Below are positions 31,223 through 40,513 of a stretch of DNA of 64,000 bases, one piece after another. Source of the DNA: an uncultured Christensenellaceae bacterium. GTDB lineage: Bacteria; Bacillota; Clostridia; Christensenellales; UBA3700. Below the pieces are notes generated by a model. The model saw only the letters and a program-made list of their open reading frames with translations, was not told the DNA's origin and ran no database searches. Numbering within the stretch: position 1 is the stretch's first letter; each line of letters opens with the position of its first letter. The stretch lies in contig CAJUMY010000009.1 of NCBI GenBank assembly GCA_910587685.1, forward strand, positions 1 to 64,000. Reading direction: 5' to 3'. The position numbers were made by a program, and so were the translations under genes.

Positions 31223-31260
31223 TACGCCCAAAAAGTTCAAAACGTTTCGAGGCGTATTTT
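31223..31260 (+). terminator. Terminator after the GNAT pair
   Basis: Stem TACGCC (31223-31228) with GGCGTA (31251-31256), an inner AT-rich loop, then TTTTTCTTT on the plus strand. Confidence 0.7.
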
Positions 31261-31293
31261 TCTTTCATAAATATTTTTATTCCATTTTTTTAT

Positions 31294-34200
31294 TTACTTT
31301 TTCTCAACGTATTTAACGTTCTTTTCTCCTACTATCGCGCTCAGTTCCCAAATGAGCTGATTGGTCACCGCGACTTTGATGTTGGTATCAAGCAGCTTGC
31401 CGTTACGCTGACCGTACGCGGGACAGTCGCCCCTATAGCTTTCAAGCGTTCTCAAGACTCCGCCTATTTCATCGTCGCTCAGTTCGCTGAAGTTGACGTA
31501 GAGCCTGCCCGTCGAGTTGGTCTCGGTCTTTTTGGGCTGTTCTTTTACCTTTTCTTTGTCATCCTCTGAAGAGCTCCAACTTCTGAGGCTCTGAACGTTT
31601 ATCTGCGTTCTGTCGCCTATTTCGAGCGTTCCTTCTATCAGGATTATATTATCTTTTTCGAGCAGTTCCTTGTGTCTTTCAAATACCGCCGGGAAAAGTA
31701 CTATATCGATACTTGCGTATATATCTTCGACGCGTCCGAAGCCCATGGTCTTACCCGACTTCGTTACGCTCCTCTTGAACGACTGTATCATACAGCCGAG
31801 CGTAACTTTTTTTCTGTCGAACTGCTTTGCCAGTTCGCGTCTTTCAATATCGTCCGCGCCGTTTTCGTCCTCGTCGCCGCTATCTTCGACAAGAAGATCT
31901 TTTATCTGGGAAAGGTTGAACTCCATACTTCTTATCTCGTCGCTGTAGCTTCCGAGCGGATGCCCCGACATATATACGTTAAGCACTTCTTTTTCCATCG
32001 AAAGAAGTTTCTGCGTATCGTACTCTTCTATGGGAACGAGCTTTTCGTCGGCGCTGCCGTCGTCGTCCATGAGTTCGAATATCGACATCTGTCCGAGCGC
32101 CTGCATCTTGCTGTCCTTCGAGTGGAGCGACACGAGCTTTTCATAAGACCCCATACACGTCGCTCTGTTGTCTCCGAGCGAATCGAACGCTCCGCCCAAA
32201 ATTAGCGACTCGAGAAGTTTCCTGTTGAACGCGAATTTCGCCGTTCTCTTAAGAAAATTGTCAAGCGACTTATAAGGACCTTTTTCCTCTCTCTCGTTCA
32301 CGGCGAGCGTTATAGCGCTCTCTCCGACGTTCTTTATTCCGCTTAGTCCGAAACGTACGCATACCTCGCCGCTATCGTCTATCTCGCATCTGAACTCCGT
32401 AAAACTCCTGTTGACGTCAGGTGGCAACACCTTGTAACCCGTATCTCTCAAATACTGAACGTACTTTGCGACTTCGTCCGCCTTTGTGATCCTGTCGTTG
32501 ATAACTGCCGTTATGAACTGAACGGGATAGTACCGTTTGAAGAACGCCGTCTCGTACGCGAGAACGCCGTAAGCCGCGGCGTGCGACTTATTGAACGCGT
32601 AACTTGCGAACGACTCCATCTCGTCGAATATCGCAGAACCTATCTCTTCGCTCACGCCTCTCTTTATACAACCGTCGACGGCTTTTACCTCAGGCTTGAG
32701 TATCTGTCCGTTCGCGGGGTCTAGCTTCGCGGGGGTATATTCGCAGCCGTGCAAAAAAGTGTCCTTCTCCGCAAGCATGACGTCTAGTTTCTTCTTACTC
32801 ATCGCGCGGCGTAGAAGGTCGGCTCTGCCGTAAGTATATCCGCCGAGCTCTCTGACTATCTGCATGACCTGCTCTTGATATACGATACAGCCGTACGTGA
32901 CGTTGAGTATCGGCTCGAGCATCGGGTGCGCGTAGCTGATAGTCTCGGGATTGTTCTTCGACTGTATATATTTAGGTATCGAATCCATAGGACCGGGGCG
33001 GTATAGCGATATGCCCGCTATTATATCCTCGAGACTCTTCGGCTGAAGCTCTTTCATGAACTTTTTCATGCCTGCGCTTTCGAGCTGGAACACGGCGTCG
33101 GTCTCGCCCGTACCTAAAAGTTTGAAAACTTCTTCGTCCTCGTATCCGAGCTCCTGAAAATCTATTACTCTTCCCGTAGTCTCTTTGATGTACTGTTTCG
33201 CCTTTTTGACGTCCGTTAGCGTCGTAAGCCCCAAAAAGTCCATCTTGAGCATTCCGAGCTCTTCGACCTCGTCCTTTTGGAACTGCGTCGTAATGTCCTC
33301 TCCGTTCTTCTGAAGCGGCACGAAATCGGAAATTATCTCCTTGCATATGACGACGCCTGCCGCGTGTTTTCCCGTCTGTCTTGGCATACCCTCGACGGCT
33401 CTCGCCATATCGAGGACCTTCCTTATTTCCTCGTTTTCCTCATACATCTCTATGAGTTCGGGAACTTTCTCTTCGGGTTTTCCCTGTCCGAGAACGCCGT
33501 CGACGGATATCTTTCCTCCCGGGATCAGCTTCGTTATCTTATTGACTGTCTCGAACGGGATATTATATACTCTCGCGACGTCCTTTATCGCAGCCTTGCA
33601 CGCCATCGTTCCGAAAGTTATTATCTCGCAGACCTTGTCCTTGCCGTACCTGTCTACGACGTACTCTTTGACCTTTCCTCTTCCTTCCTGACAGAAATCT
33701 ATATCGAAATCGGGGTTCGAGACTCTTTCGGGATTGAGAAATCTCTCGAAAAGAAGCGAATATCTGAGCGGTTCGACGTCCGTTATTCCTATAGCGTACG
33801 CTATTATGCTTCCGACGCCGGAGCCTCTTCCTTTGCCGACGGGTATATCGTGCCTTCTCGCAAAGTCGATAAAGTCCCATACGATGAGATAATATTCGGC
33901 AAATCCCATTCTGATGATTATGTTGAGCTCGTACTCCGCTCTTTCTTCTATTTCTTTCGTTATTGTTCCGTATCTCTTTTCCAAGCCCTCGAACGCGATT
34001 TTTCTCAAATAATCGGCTGGCTTAGACTTGTCGTCGGGTTCGTACGGAGGCATAAGATCCTCTTTCTTTATCGTAACGTTACACTTGTCCATTATCTCGA
34101 ACGGCGTCTCGAGCGATTCGGGATAGTCCTTGAAAAGCTCGTACATTTCGTCGTAATCTTTCAGATAAAACTCGTTGCCTTCGAACCTCATTCTATTTGG

Positions 34201-34950
34201 ATCGTCGTAAGTCTTACCCGTCTGAACGCACAAAAGAACGTCGTGCATTTCGGCGTCTTTTTTCTCCAGATAGTGACAGTCGTTCGTCGCGACGAGTTTT
34301 ACGCCTATTTCTCTAGCGAGTTTTACGAGATAAGGCAATACTTTTATCTCGTCGGCGATGCCGTGGTTTTGTATCTCGATATAGAAATCGCCCTCGTCGA
34401 ACATACCTTTGAGCATAAGAGCGTACTCTTTTGCTTTTTCGTATTCGTTATTCAGTATATACTGCGGTATCTTGCCCGCAAGACACGCGCTCAAACATAT
34501 GAGTCCCTCGGAATGTTCCTTTAGAAACTCGATATCGATCCTCGGTTTATAATAAAATCCTTCCGTAAAGGCGAGCGAATCGAGCTTTACGAGATTTTTA
34601 TATCCTATATCGTTCTTTGCAAGAAGCACGAGGTGATTGAACTCTCCGTTCCTTCCCGTTCTCTCGCGCATATTGGAACAAGTATAAAATTCGCAACCTA
34701 TTATAGGCTTTATACCTTTGTTTTTACACTGCTTGTACAAAGTGTAAGCGCCGTACATATTGCCGTGGTCAGTGATCGCGACCGCGGGCATATTTTTTTT
34801 GATTAGGGTATCTACGAGCGGCGTTTTCTTGCCTCTCGTGAGTCTAGCCGCTCCGTCGAGAAGACTGTATTCCGTATGCACGTGCAAATGCACGAAAGGC
34901 TTTTTCTCATTTTCGTTATTCATCTTCTCATTCGTATTTTCGTCAGCCAT
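31294..34950 (-). CDS. dnaE: DNA polymerase III alpha subunit
   Basis: Replicative-type C-family polymerase of 1,218 residues. It starts with the PHP domain ('FVHLHVHTEYSLLDGAARL', then 'AITDHGNMYGAY'), followed by palm with the catalytic Asp pattern 'NPDFDIDFCQEGRG', 'GKGRGSGVGSIIAYA', fingers ('RPGPMDSIPKYI', 'YQEQVMQI'), helix-hairpin-helix and a C-terminal OB fold ('GCMIQSFKRSVTKSGKTMGF'). It lacks the PolC exonuclease insert. An acidic spacer ('EDSGDEDENGADD') is present near residue 1010. It overlaps whiA by eight bases and is the last gene of murB-PHP-whiA-dnaE. Confidence 0.97.
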   Translation of the reverse strand: MADENTNEKMNNENEKKPFVHLHVHTEYSLLDGAARLTRGKKTPLVDTLIKKNMPAVAITDHGNMYGAYTLYKQCKNKGIKPIIGCEFYTCSNMRERTGRNGEFNHLVLLAKNDIGYKNLVKLDSLAFTEGFYYKPRIDIEFLKEHSEGLICLSACLAGKIPQYILNNEYEKAKEYALMLKGMFDEGDFYIEIQNHGIADEIKVLPYLVKLAREIGVKLVATNDCHYLEKKDAEMHDVLLCVQTGKTYDDPNRMRFEGNEFYLKDYDEMYELFKDYPESLETPFEIMDKCNVTIKKEDLMPPYEPDDKSKPADYLRKIAFEGLEKRYGTITKEIEERAEYELNIIIRMGFAEYYLIVWDFIDFARRHDIPVGKGRGSGVGSIIAYAIGITDVEPLRYSLLFERFLNPERVSNPDFDIDFCQEGRGKVKEYVVDRYGKDKVCEIITFGTMACKAAIKDVARVYNIPFETVNKITKLIPGGKISVDGVLGQGKPEEKVPELIEMYEENEEIRKVLDMARAVEGMPRQTGKHAAGVVICKEIISDFVPLQKNGEDITTQFQKDEVEELGMLKMDFLGLTTLTDVKKAKQYIKETTGRVIDFQELGYEDEEVFKLLGTGETDAVFQLESAGMKKFMKELQPKSLEDIIAGISLYRPGPMDSIPKYIQSKNNPETISYAHPMLEPILNVTYGCIVYQEQVMQIVRELGGYTYGRADLLRRAMSKKKLDVMLAEKDTFLHGCEYTPAKLDPANGQILKPEVKAVDGCIKRGVSEEIGSAIFDEMESFASYAFNKSHAAAYGVLAYETAFFKRYYPVQFITAVINDRITKADEVAKYVQYLRDTGYKVLPPDVNRSFTEFRCEIDDSGEVCVRFGLSGIKNVGESAITLAVNEREEKGPYKSLDNFLKRTAKFAFNRKLLESLILGGAFDSLGDNRATCMGSYEKLVSLHSKDSKMQALGQMSIFELMDDDGSADEKLVPIEEYDTQKLLSMEKEVLNVYMSGHPLGSYSDEIRSMEFNLSQIKDLLVEDSGDEDENGADDIERRELAKQFDRKKVTLGCMIQSFKRSVTKSGKTMGFGRVEDIYASIDIVLFPAVFERHKELLEKDNIILIEGTLEIGDRTQINVQSLRSWSSSEDDKEKVKEQPKKTETNSTGRLYVNFSELSDDEIGGVLRTLESYRGDCPAYGQRNGKLLDTNIKVAVTNQLIWELSAIVGEKNVKYVEKK

Positions 34951-35893
34951 GTTTGCCCTCCCTCTTGAGTTCGTCCGCTATCTCCACTATCTTGGTAAGT
35001 CTGTGATTGAGTCCGCTTTTACTAATCGGCGGATCTACTTTCGCCGCCAGTTCTTCAAGAGAAAGCATTGGATATTCGACTCTCAGATCCGCAACTTCCT
35101 TTAATTTGTCGGTAAGCCTCCCTATTTCGCCGGTATCTTTAAGATACTGTATAGCGAGTATATGTTTCACTCCGCTGTCCGCGACCTTCAACGCGTTTGC
35201 CGCCTTGCAGTTGCCAAGCCTATTGGCGTTGTTTTTCTGCGAACGGGATAAAATCAGCTCTTGAAGAGCGAAATAACTTTTCGAAGCGCCCATCAAATAT
35301 ATGAAGTCGCATATCGTATCGCTTTCCTTTATGTAAAGCGCGTACTCTTCGTTGCGCTCTACTTTTTTCAGCGATATTTCGATCTCTGCGAGCTTGTCCG
35401 CAATTTCCGACGCGATGACGCCGTCCTTGAATATCATTTCAAGATGATACCCGCTCTTTTTAGTATCGCTCGGAACGGATACCCTGCCGCACAGCAAATA
35501 TTGCGCCTGAACGTAGGCGACTATCTCTTCTTTTGAATCCAGCGAAAGTCCTATCCCTTCCGTAAAAACCGAGCCATCCGCCGAAGCCGAAACTATCCCT
35601 ATTTTCTCGAGAAGTTCTTCTCCGTACGGGATAGAGACCGTAACGCATCTATCCATGCCTTCGCTCTTCATATTCATCTCGACGGCGGCGGAAAATTCTT
35701 CTTTGAGCGCGCTTGCAAGCCGCATCGCTATAACGGCGTTGCCTAACTCGAATACTATTTTCTTTACGTTCGAGATTATCGCAACGCTTCCGCAATTTCT
35801 GAATATACCGGAAATAAAGGCGCGTCTCTTGCCGCTCATATCTAGCGAGATCTTTTCCAGTATCTCATCTTTTACTTCTCTTGAAAAACTCAT
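34943..35893 (-). CDS. whiA: DNA-binding protein WhiA
   Basis: 316 residues: an N-terminal LAGLIDADG-homing-like fold ('SGKRRAFISGIFRNCGSV', 'EKIGIVSAS') and a C-terminal HTH ('YPMLSLEELAAKVDPPISKS' in part, then 'GLNHRLTKIVEIA'). WhiA regulates sporulation in actinobacteria and influences division or chromosome segregation in Firmicutes. It sits between a PHP phosphoesterase and dnaE; the usual neighbours rapZ and yvcK are absent here. Confidence 0.95.
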   Translation of the reverse strand: MSFSREVKDEILEKISLDMSGKRRAFISGIFRNCGSVAIISNVKKIVFELGNAVIAMRLASALKEEFSAAVEMNMKSEGMDRCVTVSIPYGEELLEKIGIVSASADGSVFTEGIGLSLDSKEEIVAYVQAQYLLCGRVSVPSDTKKSGYHLEMIFKDGVIASEIADKLAEIEISLKKVERNEEYALYIKESDTICDFIYLMGASKSYFALQELILSRSQKNNANRLGNCKAANALKVADSGVKHILAIQYLKDTGEIGRLTDKLKEVADLRVEYPMLSLEELAAKVDPPISKSGLNHRLTKIVEIADELKREGKHG

Positions 35894-35987
35894 TTTCTAA
35901 TTCCTTTACGTATTATATAATGCCGTCGGTCGCCGCCGCTTAAAACAAACTTGATATATCTATAAAATAGTTTCCTTGAATACGCTC

Positions 35988-36797
35988 TCAATACGAAATC
36001 GTATATCCGGAACGGAATCTGAATCCGACGCCCGCCGTATTAACGATACGCTTTGGATCGACGCCGTACTCCTTCACTACGTCTTTTGCCTTTTCCGCGT
36101 TGCCTATATTCGCAAGAGAATGAGCGTCGGAATTGACGGCGAGCATTACGTTGGTCTTTACAAATATATCCTCGTAGTCCTTTTCGGTAAGATCCTGATG
36201 TCTCGACGAAAGTTCCAAAACCGCCCCGTTATCTTCGCAAGCTCTTGCAACTTCGTAACAGTTGACCTTAAGATGATAGTTGGGATGCGTAATGATATCT
36301 ATAGGATTCTTTTCGATAGTATTTATATAAGCCTTTGTGTTACGGGCTATCTGTCCCTTCGTAGGCTTATATACCGCGTACGAATACGAATTGTAAAACA
36401 GCTTGAAATAGTCGCCTATCTTATCCGCCCACACGGGTTTATGAAATCCGCAAAGAACTATATCGAATAGTTCGAAGTCTTCCTTTTTAAGGTCTATCCT
36501 TCCGCTGAGGCCTTTGATATCGCTCTCTATTCCGAATAGGATATTCATATCTGGGAATTGCACGCGCGCTTTTTCGACGTCTTCTTTCTCTTTTACGAGG
36601 TTCTTTCTCGAAACGCCGTATATAAAATGGTCGATACCGTGATCCGTTATCGCTATACTTTTAAGACCCATATCGTAAGCCGTCTTTACGTTGTCCAAAA
36701 CGCTTCCTTTGCCATGCGAATACACCGTATGCGTATGCAGATCCTTATCTATTATTATCCTGCCGAACGCGTCATATATTTTCAAGACCTCTTCCAA
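35988..36797 (-). CDS. PHP domain phosphoesterase (YcdX-like)
   Basis: 269 residues with the PHP metal-binding motifs: 'DLHTHTVYSHGKGSV', 'AITDHGIDHF', 'FGIESDIKG', 'IVLCGFHKP', 'DIITHPNYH' and 'NSDAHSLANIG'. The family contains histidinol-phosphatase-like and YcdX phosphatases; substrate here is unknown. Start overlaps the murB end by 26 bases. It occupies the PHP slot seen in the Firmicute murB-PHP-rapZ-yvcK-whiA cluster. Confidence 0.92.
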   Translation of the reverse strand: MEEVLKIYDAFGRIIIDKDLHTHTVYSHGKGSVLDNVKTAYDMGLKSIAITDHGIDHFIYGVSRKNLVKEKEDVEKARVQFPDMNILFGIESDIKGLSGRIDLKKEDFELFDIVLCGFHKPVWADKIGDYFKLFYNSYSYAVYKPTKGQIARNTKAYINTIEKNPIDIITHPNYHLKVNCYEVARACEDNGAVLELSSRHQDLTEKDYEDIFVKTNVMLAVNSDAHSLANIGNAEKAKDVVKEYGVDPKRIVNTAGVGFRFRSGYTISY

Positions 36798-37662
36798 TAT
36801 ATCTTACCTCTCTTTCGAGTTTTACTCCGGATTTTTCATAGACGCTGTTTTCTATGAGCGTAACGAGCGATACAAAATCGCCGCTGGTCGCGTTAGCAAC
36901 GTTTATTATGAAATTAGCGTGCTTTTGCGAAACTTCCGCTCCGCCTATCCTTACGCCCTTAAGTCCCGCCTGCTCTATGTAATATCCGGCGCCTATATCG
37001 CCGACCTTTTTGAAAACGCTTCCGAGCGACGGAAGATTCGGCTGTCTCTCGCGTCTGTGCGTAGCATAATTCTTCATCCTTGACGATATTATAATAGGAT
37101 TGCCTTCTTTGAGCGAAAATTTCGCGCCCACTATAACTTCGTCCTTAAATCCCGAATTTCTATAGCTAAACGGTATCTCGTCGCGCGTAAGTCTCACGGG
37201 TTTGCCGTCTTTTATGACATCCGCGTATTCGATAACGTCCTTTATCTCGCTCTCGTAAGCTCCTGCGTTCATAAATATTCCGCCGCCTACGCTCCCCGGA
37301 ATACCCGTCATGAATTCAAGTCCCGTAAAGCCGTTGTCTCTTGCTATCTTAGAAAGAACTATCATATTGAGACCTGCGTCGGCGTAGATCCCGTCCTTCA
37401 TGACCTTATGGTCGTTAAGTCTTACGAGCGAAAGCGTATCTTCTTCGACGCCGTAATCGGATACGAGAGTATTGCTGCCCATACCGAGGACTTTGAATCC
37501 GCCGTCTTTGAGTATGTCGACCACTTCGCCTAGAGTATCGCTCCTAGTCGGATATATCAGCCTGTCGAAAGTGCCTCCGCTCTTAAAGGTGCTGAGATTC
37601 TTCGCGCTATAATTATAACAAATTTCCGCTCCGACTGCAATAAGCCTGTCATACTTTTTCAT
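36772..37662 (-). CDS. murB: UDP-N-acetylenolpyruvoylglucosamine reductase
   Basis: FAD-dependent reduction giving UDP-MurNAc for peptidoglycan. The 296 residues are MurB type II (short form): 'NLSTFKSGGTFDRLIYP', FAD segment 'VLGMGSNTLVSD', 'FTGLEFMTGIPGSVGGGIFM', 'FSYRNSGF', the catalytic Ser in 'PSLGSVFK' and 'GAGYYIEQAGLKGVRIGGA'. First gene of the murB-PHP-whiA-dnaE operon, with its own promoter. Confidence 0.96.
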   Translation of the reverse strand: MKKYDRLIAVGAEICYNYSAKNLSTFKSGGTFDRLIYPTRSDTLGEVVDILKDGGFKVLGMGSNTLVSDYGVEEDTLSLVRLNDHKVMKDGIYADAGLNMIVLSKIARDNGFTGLEFMTGIPGSVGGGIFMNAGAYESEIKDVIEYADVIKDGKPVRLTRDEIPFSYRNSGFKDEVIVGAKFSLKEGNPIIISSRMKNYATHRRERQPNLPSLGSVFKKVGDIGAGYYIEQAGLKGVRIGGAEVSQKHANFIINVANATSGDFVSLVTLIENSVYEKSGVKLEREVRYIGRGLENI

Positions 37663-37691
37663 AAAATAATTCTCCTTAAAAGATTTACGTT

Positions 37692-37720
37692 ATAATATAC
37701 GCTAGACCCGTCTCTCTCAA
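37692..37720 (-). promoter_or_regulatory. Promoter of murB-PHP-whiA-dnaE
   Basis: TTGAGA at 37715-37720 and TATTAT at 37692-37697 on the minus strand with a 17-base spacer, about 30 bases before murB. Confidence 0.82.
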
Positions 37721-37799
37721 TACCGTAATAAAATAATTTTATAAAAAGCGTCTTTGTTTTTCGCGCGTCTATATACCGAAAAGAATACTTTAACGCATA

Positions 37800-37834
37800 A
37801 AAATAGGTTTCCGCAATATTTGCGAAAACCTATA
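37800..37834 (-). terminator. Terminator of the aspartokinase gene
   Basis: On the minus strand a 14-bp stem (ATAGGTTTTCGCAA / TTGCGGAAACCTAT, one wobble) with a three-base loop and TTTTTA. A weaker stem GCCGA / TCGGC with a short T run lies at 37876-37895, nearer the stop codon. Confidence 0.88.
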
Positions 37835-37902
37835 CATATGCATACGTATTAATTGTATTATATATGACATATAAAGCCGATCGTTAAACGTCGGCGTTTA
37901 TA

Positions 37903-39225
37903 TCACTTTTCCAAGAAGAACTCGTTATATATAGCCGTGATAGCCTTCTCGTAATCTTTCGTGTCGACGCCTACGATTATACTCATCTCGCTGTAGCCTT
38001 GGTCGATCATCCTTATATTAACGTTCGCCTTTGCAAGAGAATCGCAAAGACGCGCCGCGGTACCTATCTTGAAAGACATACCGTGACCTACCGTAGCAAT
38101 GAGCGAATAACCGCTGAGCAGTTCTATATGATCGGGCTGAACTGCCTTAGTTATCCTATTGACGACCGCCTTTTCCTTACCTGCAAGCTCGGCGTCGGGT
38201 ATAACGAGACTTAACGAATCTATACCGCTCGGCATATGCTCGAAAGATACGCCGTAATATTCGAGTACCGACAGAACGCGGCGCGCAAAACCGAGTTCTT
38301 TATTCATCATAGACTTCTCTATGAAAATCGTCGAATAACCGCTCTTTCCCGCGATTCCCGTTATCGTCTTGTTATGCGTATTCTCGTCCGACGCGGGAAC
38401 TATCATCGTGCCTTTATGTTCGGGATTGAACGTATTTCTGATATTTATCGGAATATTACTGTATCTAACGGGGAATATAGACTCGGGATGCAGTACGTTC
38501 GCGCCCATGTAAGCTAGTTCGCGAAGCTCTCTGTACGTCAACTGTTCGATATGAACGGGGTTCTTGACGACTCTGGGGTCCGTAGTCATAAATCCGTCTA
38601 CGTCAGTCCAGTTCTCGTATACGCTTGCCTCTACGGCTCTAGCTATGACCGCTCCCGTTATATCGCTGCCGCCTCGCGAAAATGTAACGATATTACCTGC
38701 GTCGTCGCTGCCGTAAAATCCGGGAATGACGGCGTTACCGGTCTTTCTCACCGCGTTCTTGACGTACTCGTTGGTAAGCTCGGAATCAAAGTCGCCGCTT
38801 GCATTGAACTTGATAACGTCCTTTGCGTCGATAAAGGAATATCCGAGAACTGCGGAAATTATAATACCTCCGAGATACTCTCCTCTTGACGCAGCGTAGT
38901 CCGCGGATCTGTATTTGACGATACCTTCTTCGACTTCGTCGAGATACTTATCTATGTTGATGTCTATATCCAACTCTTTGACGATGCCTCTGAACCTTTC
39001 TCTTATTTTATCGAAAGTTTCGCGGCATTCTCCGCAAAGCTCCACGTCGTGATAACAGCTATAGAGCATATCCGTTATCTTTCTGTCCTCGGAATATCTC
39101 TTTCCGGGAGCCGAAACTACGACGTATTTTCTTTCAGAGTCTGACTTTACTATATTTGCTACCTTAGTGATCGAAGCGGCGTCCGCCATCGACGTGCCGC
39201 CGAACTTTACTACCTTAACTGCCAT
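37903..39225 (-). CDS. lysC: Aspartokinase
   Basis: Phosphorylates aspartate, entry to lysine, threonine and methionine. The 440 residues include the kinase motif 'VKFGGTSMADAASITKVA', 'VVSAPGK', 'FSRGGSDITGAVIARAVEAS', 'WTDVDGFMTTDPRVV', and two C-terminal ACT domains ('FIEKSMMNKELGFARRVLSV' and 'TVGHGMSFKIGTAARLCDSL'). The start is the ATG at 39225 with GGAG six bases upstream, not the ATG six codons earlier. No lysine riboswitch or T-box was recognised in the 112-base gap behind it. Confidence 0.95.
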   Translation of the reverse strand: MAVKVVKFGGTSMADAASITKVANIVKSDSERKYVVVSAPGKRYSEDRKITDMLYSCYHDVELCGECRETFDKIRERFRGIVKELDIDINIDKYLDEVEEGIVKYRSADYAASRGEYLGGIIISAVLGYSFIDAKDVIKFNASGDFDSELTNEYVKNAVRKTGNAVIPGFYGSDDAGNIVTFSRGGSDITGAVIARAVEASVYENWTDVDGFMTTDPRVVKNPVHIEQLTYRELRELAYMGANVLHPESIFPVRYSNIPINIRNTFNPEHKGTMIVPASDENTHNKTITGIAGKSGYSTIFIEKSMMNKELGFARRVLSVLEYYGVSFEHMPSGIDSLSLVIPDAELAGKEKAVVNRITKAVQPDHIELLSGYSLIATVGHGMSFKIGTAARLCDSLAKANVNIRMIDQGYSEMSIIVGVDTKDYEKAITAIYNEFFLEK

Positions 39226-39337
39226 ACCTATCTCCATAATCAACCTATAGCTCCGATAACCAATACCTCATACTTGAGTATACCTAACGAAGCGACATAG
39301 CGTTACATTCGTTAAAATAAAAATCGGAAGAACGCCT

Positions 39338-40507
39338 TCACCAAATTTTGCGTACTTCGAGATAATATCTCTTATCTTCCGCCTCTCCCATCGAGAAAGA
39401 TTTCCTCGGGAGAACTCCTCTTCTTGCAACGTAATCGAACAATCCTTCTTTTTGAATCGTCGGCATCAAAATGCCTAAAGAACCTTCTTTTTCAGAGACG
39501 GATCTCAAATGTTCCTCTCCGTGAATATAGTCAACGTCTTTGCCTTCGACTCTCCTGTCTATAAAGTCCTGAATATCTTTTATTGCATCGCTCGGATTAA
39601 GCGGCACCGATACATTATATTCCTTACCGTTGAAAATTGCTATTATGCCGCCCTCTCCGGAAAGCTCCGACTGCATCGCTTCGATGAATTCTTCGCCGAC
39701 GCCCTTCACCGTTCTATGTATCGGTTCGAAAACCAAACTTTCATCGTAAAGATTCACAAGTTCGCACATAGCGTACCTTGCCAGCAAGTTATGACCTTCG
39801 CCCGAACGCTTCTTCTCTTCCCAACATTCCTTCGCCGTTGCAAGAGAGTGATTGCCGTCGCCTACCGCGAACAGCAGTCCGTCTTCCGCAAGACTCTCGA
39901 TCCTGTCGGAGAGCGTCTCGTCCTGTATAAAATATCCCGTCAGATGTCCGCCGTCCATATTGAGGTCGGTATCGTAAAGTTTCGGGAAATAGTCGCGTCT
40001 TTTATACAACTCCTCTATTATGCTCTTTTTTCTGTCGTTCATAAGCAGCATTATATGCGGAAGCTCGAGCGTCGCGTTGCGTCTTATGTCTATCCTTATC
40101 GGGAGACGTTCTACAACAGTCTTTTCCGTCGCCCTTATCTCCGCCTTGCTGTTAGGCGAATACTCGTACGCTTCGAGATCGACGAGTATCATGAGTCCCA
40201 GTCTCTTCTCTCCGCTTCTCAGCGTTCTCTCTACGAGCACGTAACCTTTGTATTCGTCGAATATGTCCTTTTCGACGTACTCTCTCATCGTGTCGTTGAT
40301 CGCCGATATTCTCTTGGAGTTATCGGACGAAAGATACACTTCCGGAAAAATTAAATTGAGAGTAGAATAATCTGCTCTCACATAATTTCCCAGTTCTTCC
40401 CAATATTCCTTTTGCGACGTGAACTGATCGCACGCGATAACAGCCCACTTCTCGAGCTCCACTCCCTTCTTAGGTAAGAGGAACTCGGGTTCAAGAACTA
40501 TACTCAT
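39338..40507 (-). CDS. DUF1015 family protein
   Basis: 389 residues matching the DUF1015 family of uncharacterised, probably cytosolic proteins: 'KWAVIACDQFTSQKEYWEEL' at the start, 'YVLVERTLRSGEKRLGLMIL', 'RATEKTVVERLPIRIDIRRN', 'FAVGDGNHSLATAKECWEE' and 'CELVNLYDESLVFEPIHRTV'. The 'GDGNHSLA' loop is the family's most conserved part and looks like a phosphate- or metal-binding site, but the reaction is unknown. It follows cdaA by six bases; in anaerobes related genes sit near serine metabolism genes, not seen here. Confidence 0.85.
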   Translation of the reverse strand: MSIVLEPEFLLPKKGVELEKWAVIACDQFTSQKEYWEELGNYVRADYSTLNLIFPEVYLSSDNSKRISAINDTMREYVEKDIFDEYKGYVLVERTLRSGEKRLGLMILVDLEAYEYSPNSKAEIRATEKTVVERLPIRIDIRRNATLELPHIMLLMNDRKKSIIEELYKRRDYFPKLYDTDLNMDGGHLTGYFIQDETLSDRIESLAEDGLLFAVGDGNHSLATAKECWEEKKRSGEGHNLLARYAMCELVNLYDESLVFEPIHRTVKGVGEEFIEAMQSELSGEGGIIAIFNGKEYNVSVPLNPSDAIKDIQDFIDRRVEGKDVDYIHGEEHLRSVSEKEGSLGILMPTIQKEGLFDYVARRGVLPRKSFSMGEAEDKRYYLEVRKIW

Positions 40508-40513
40508 TAGTAA

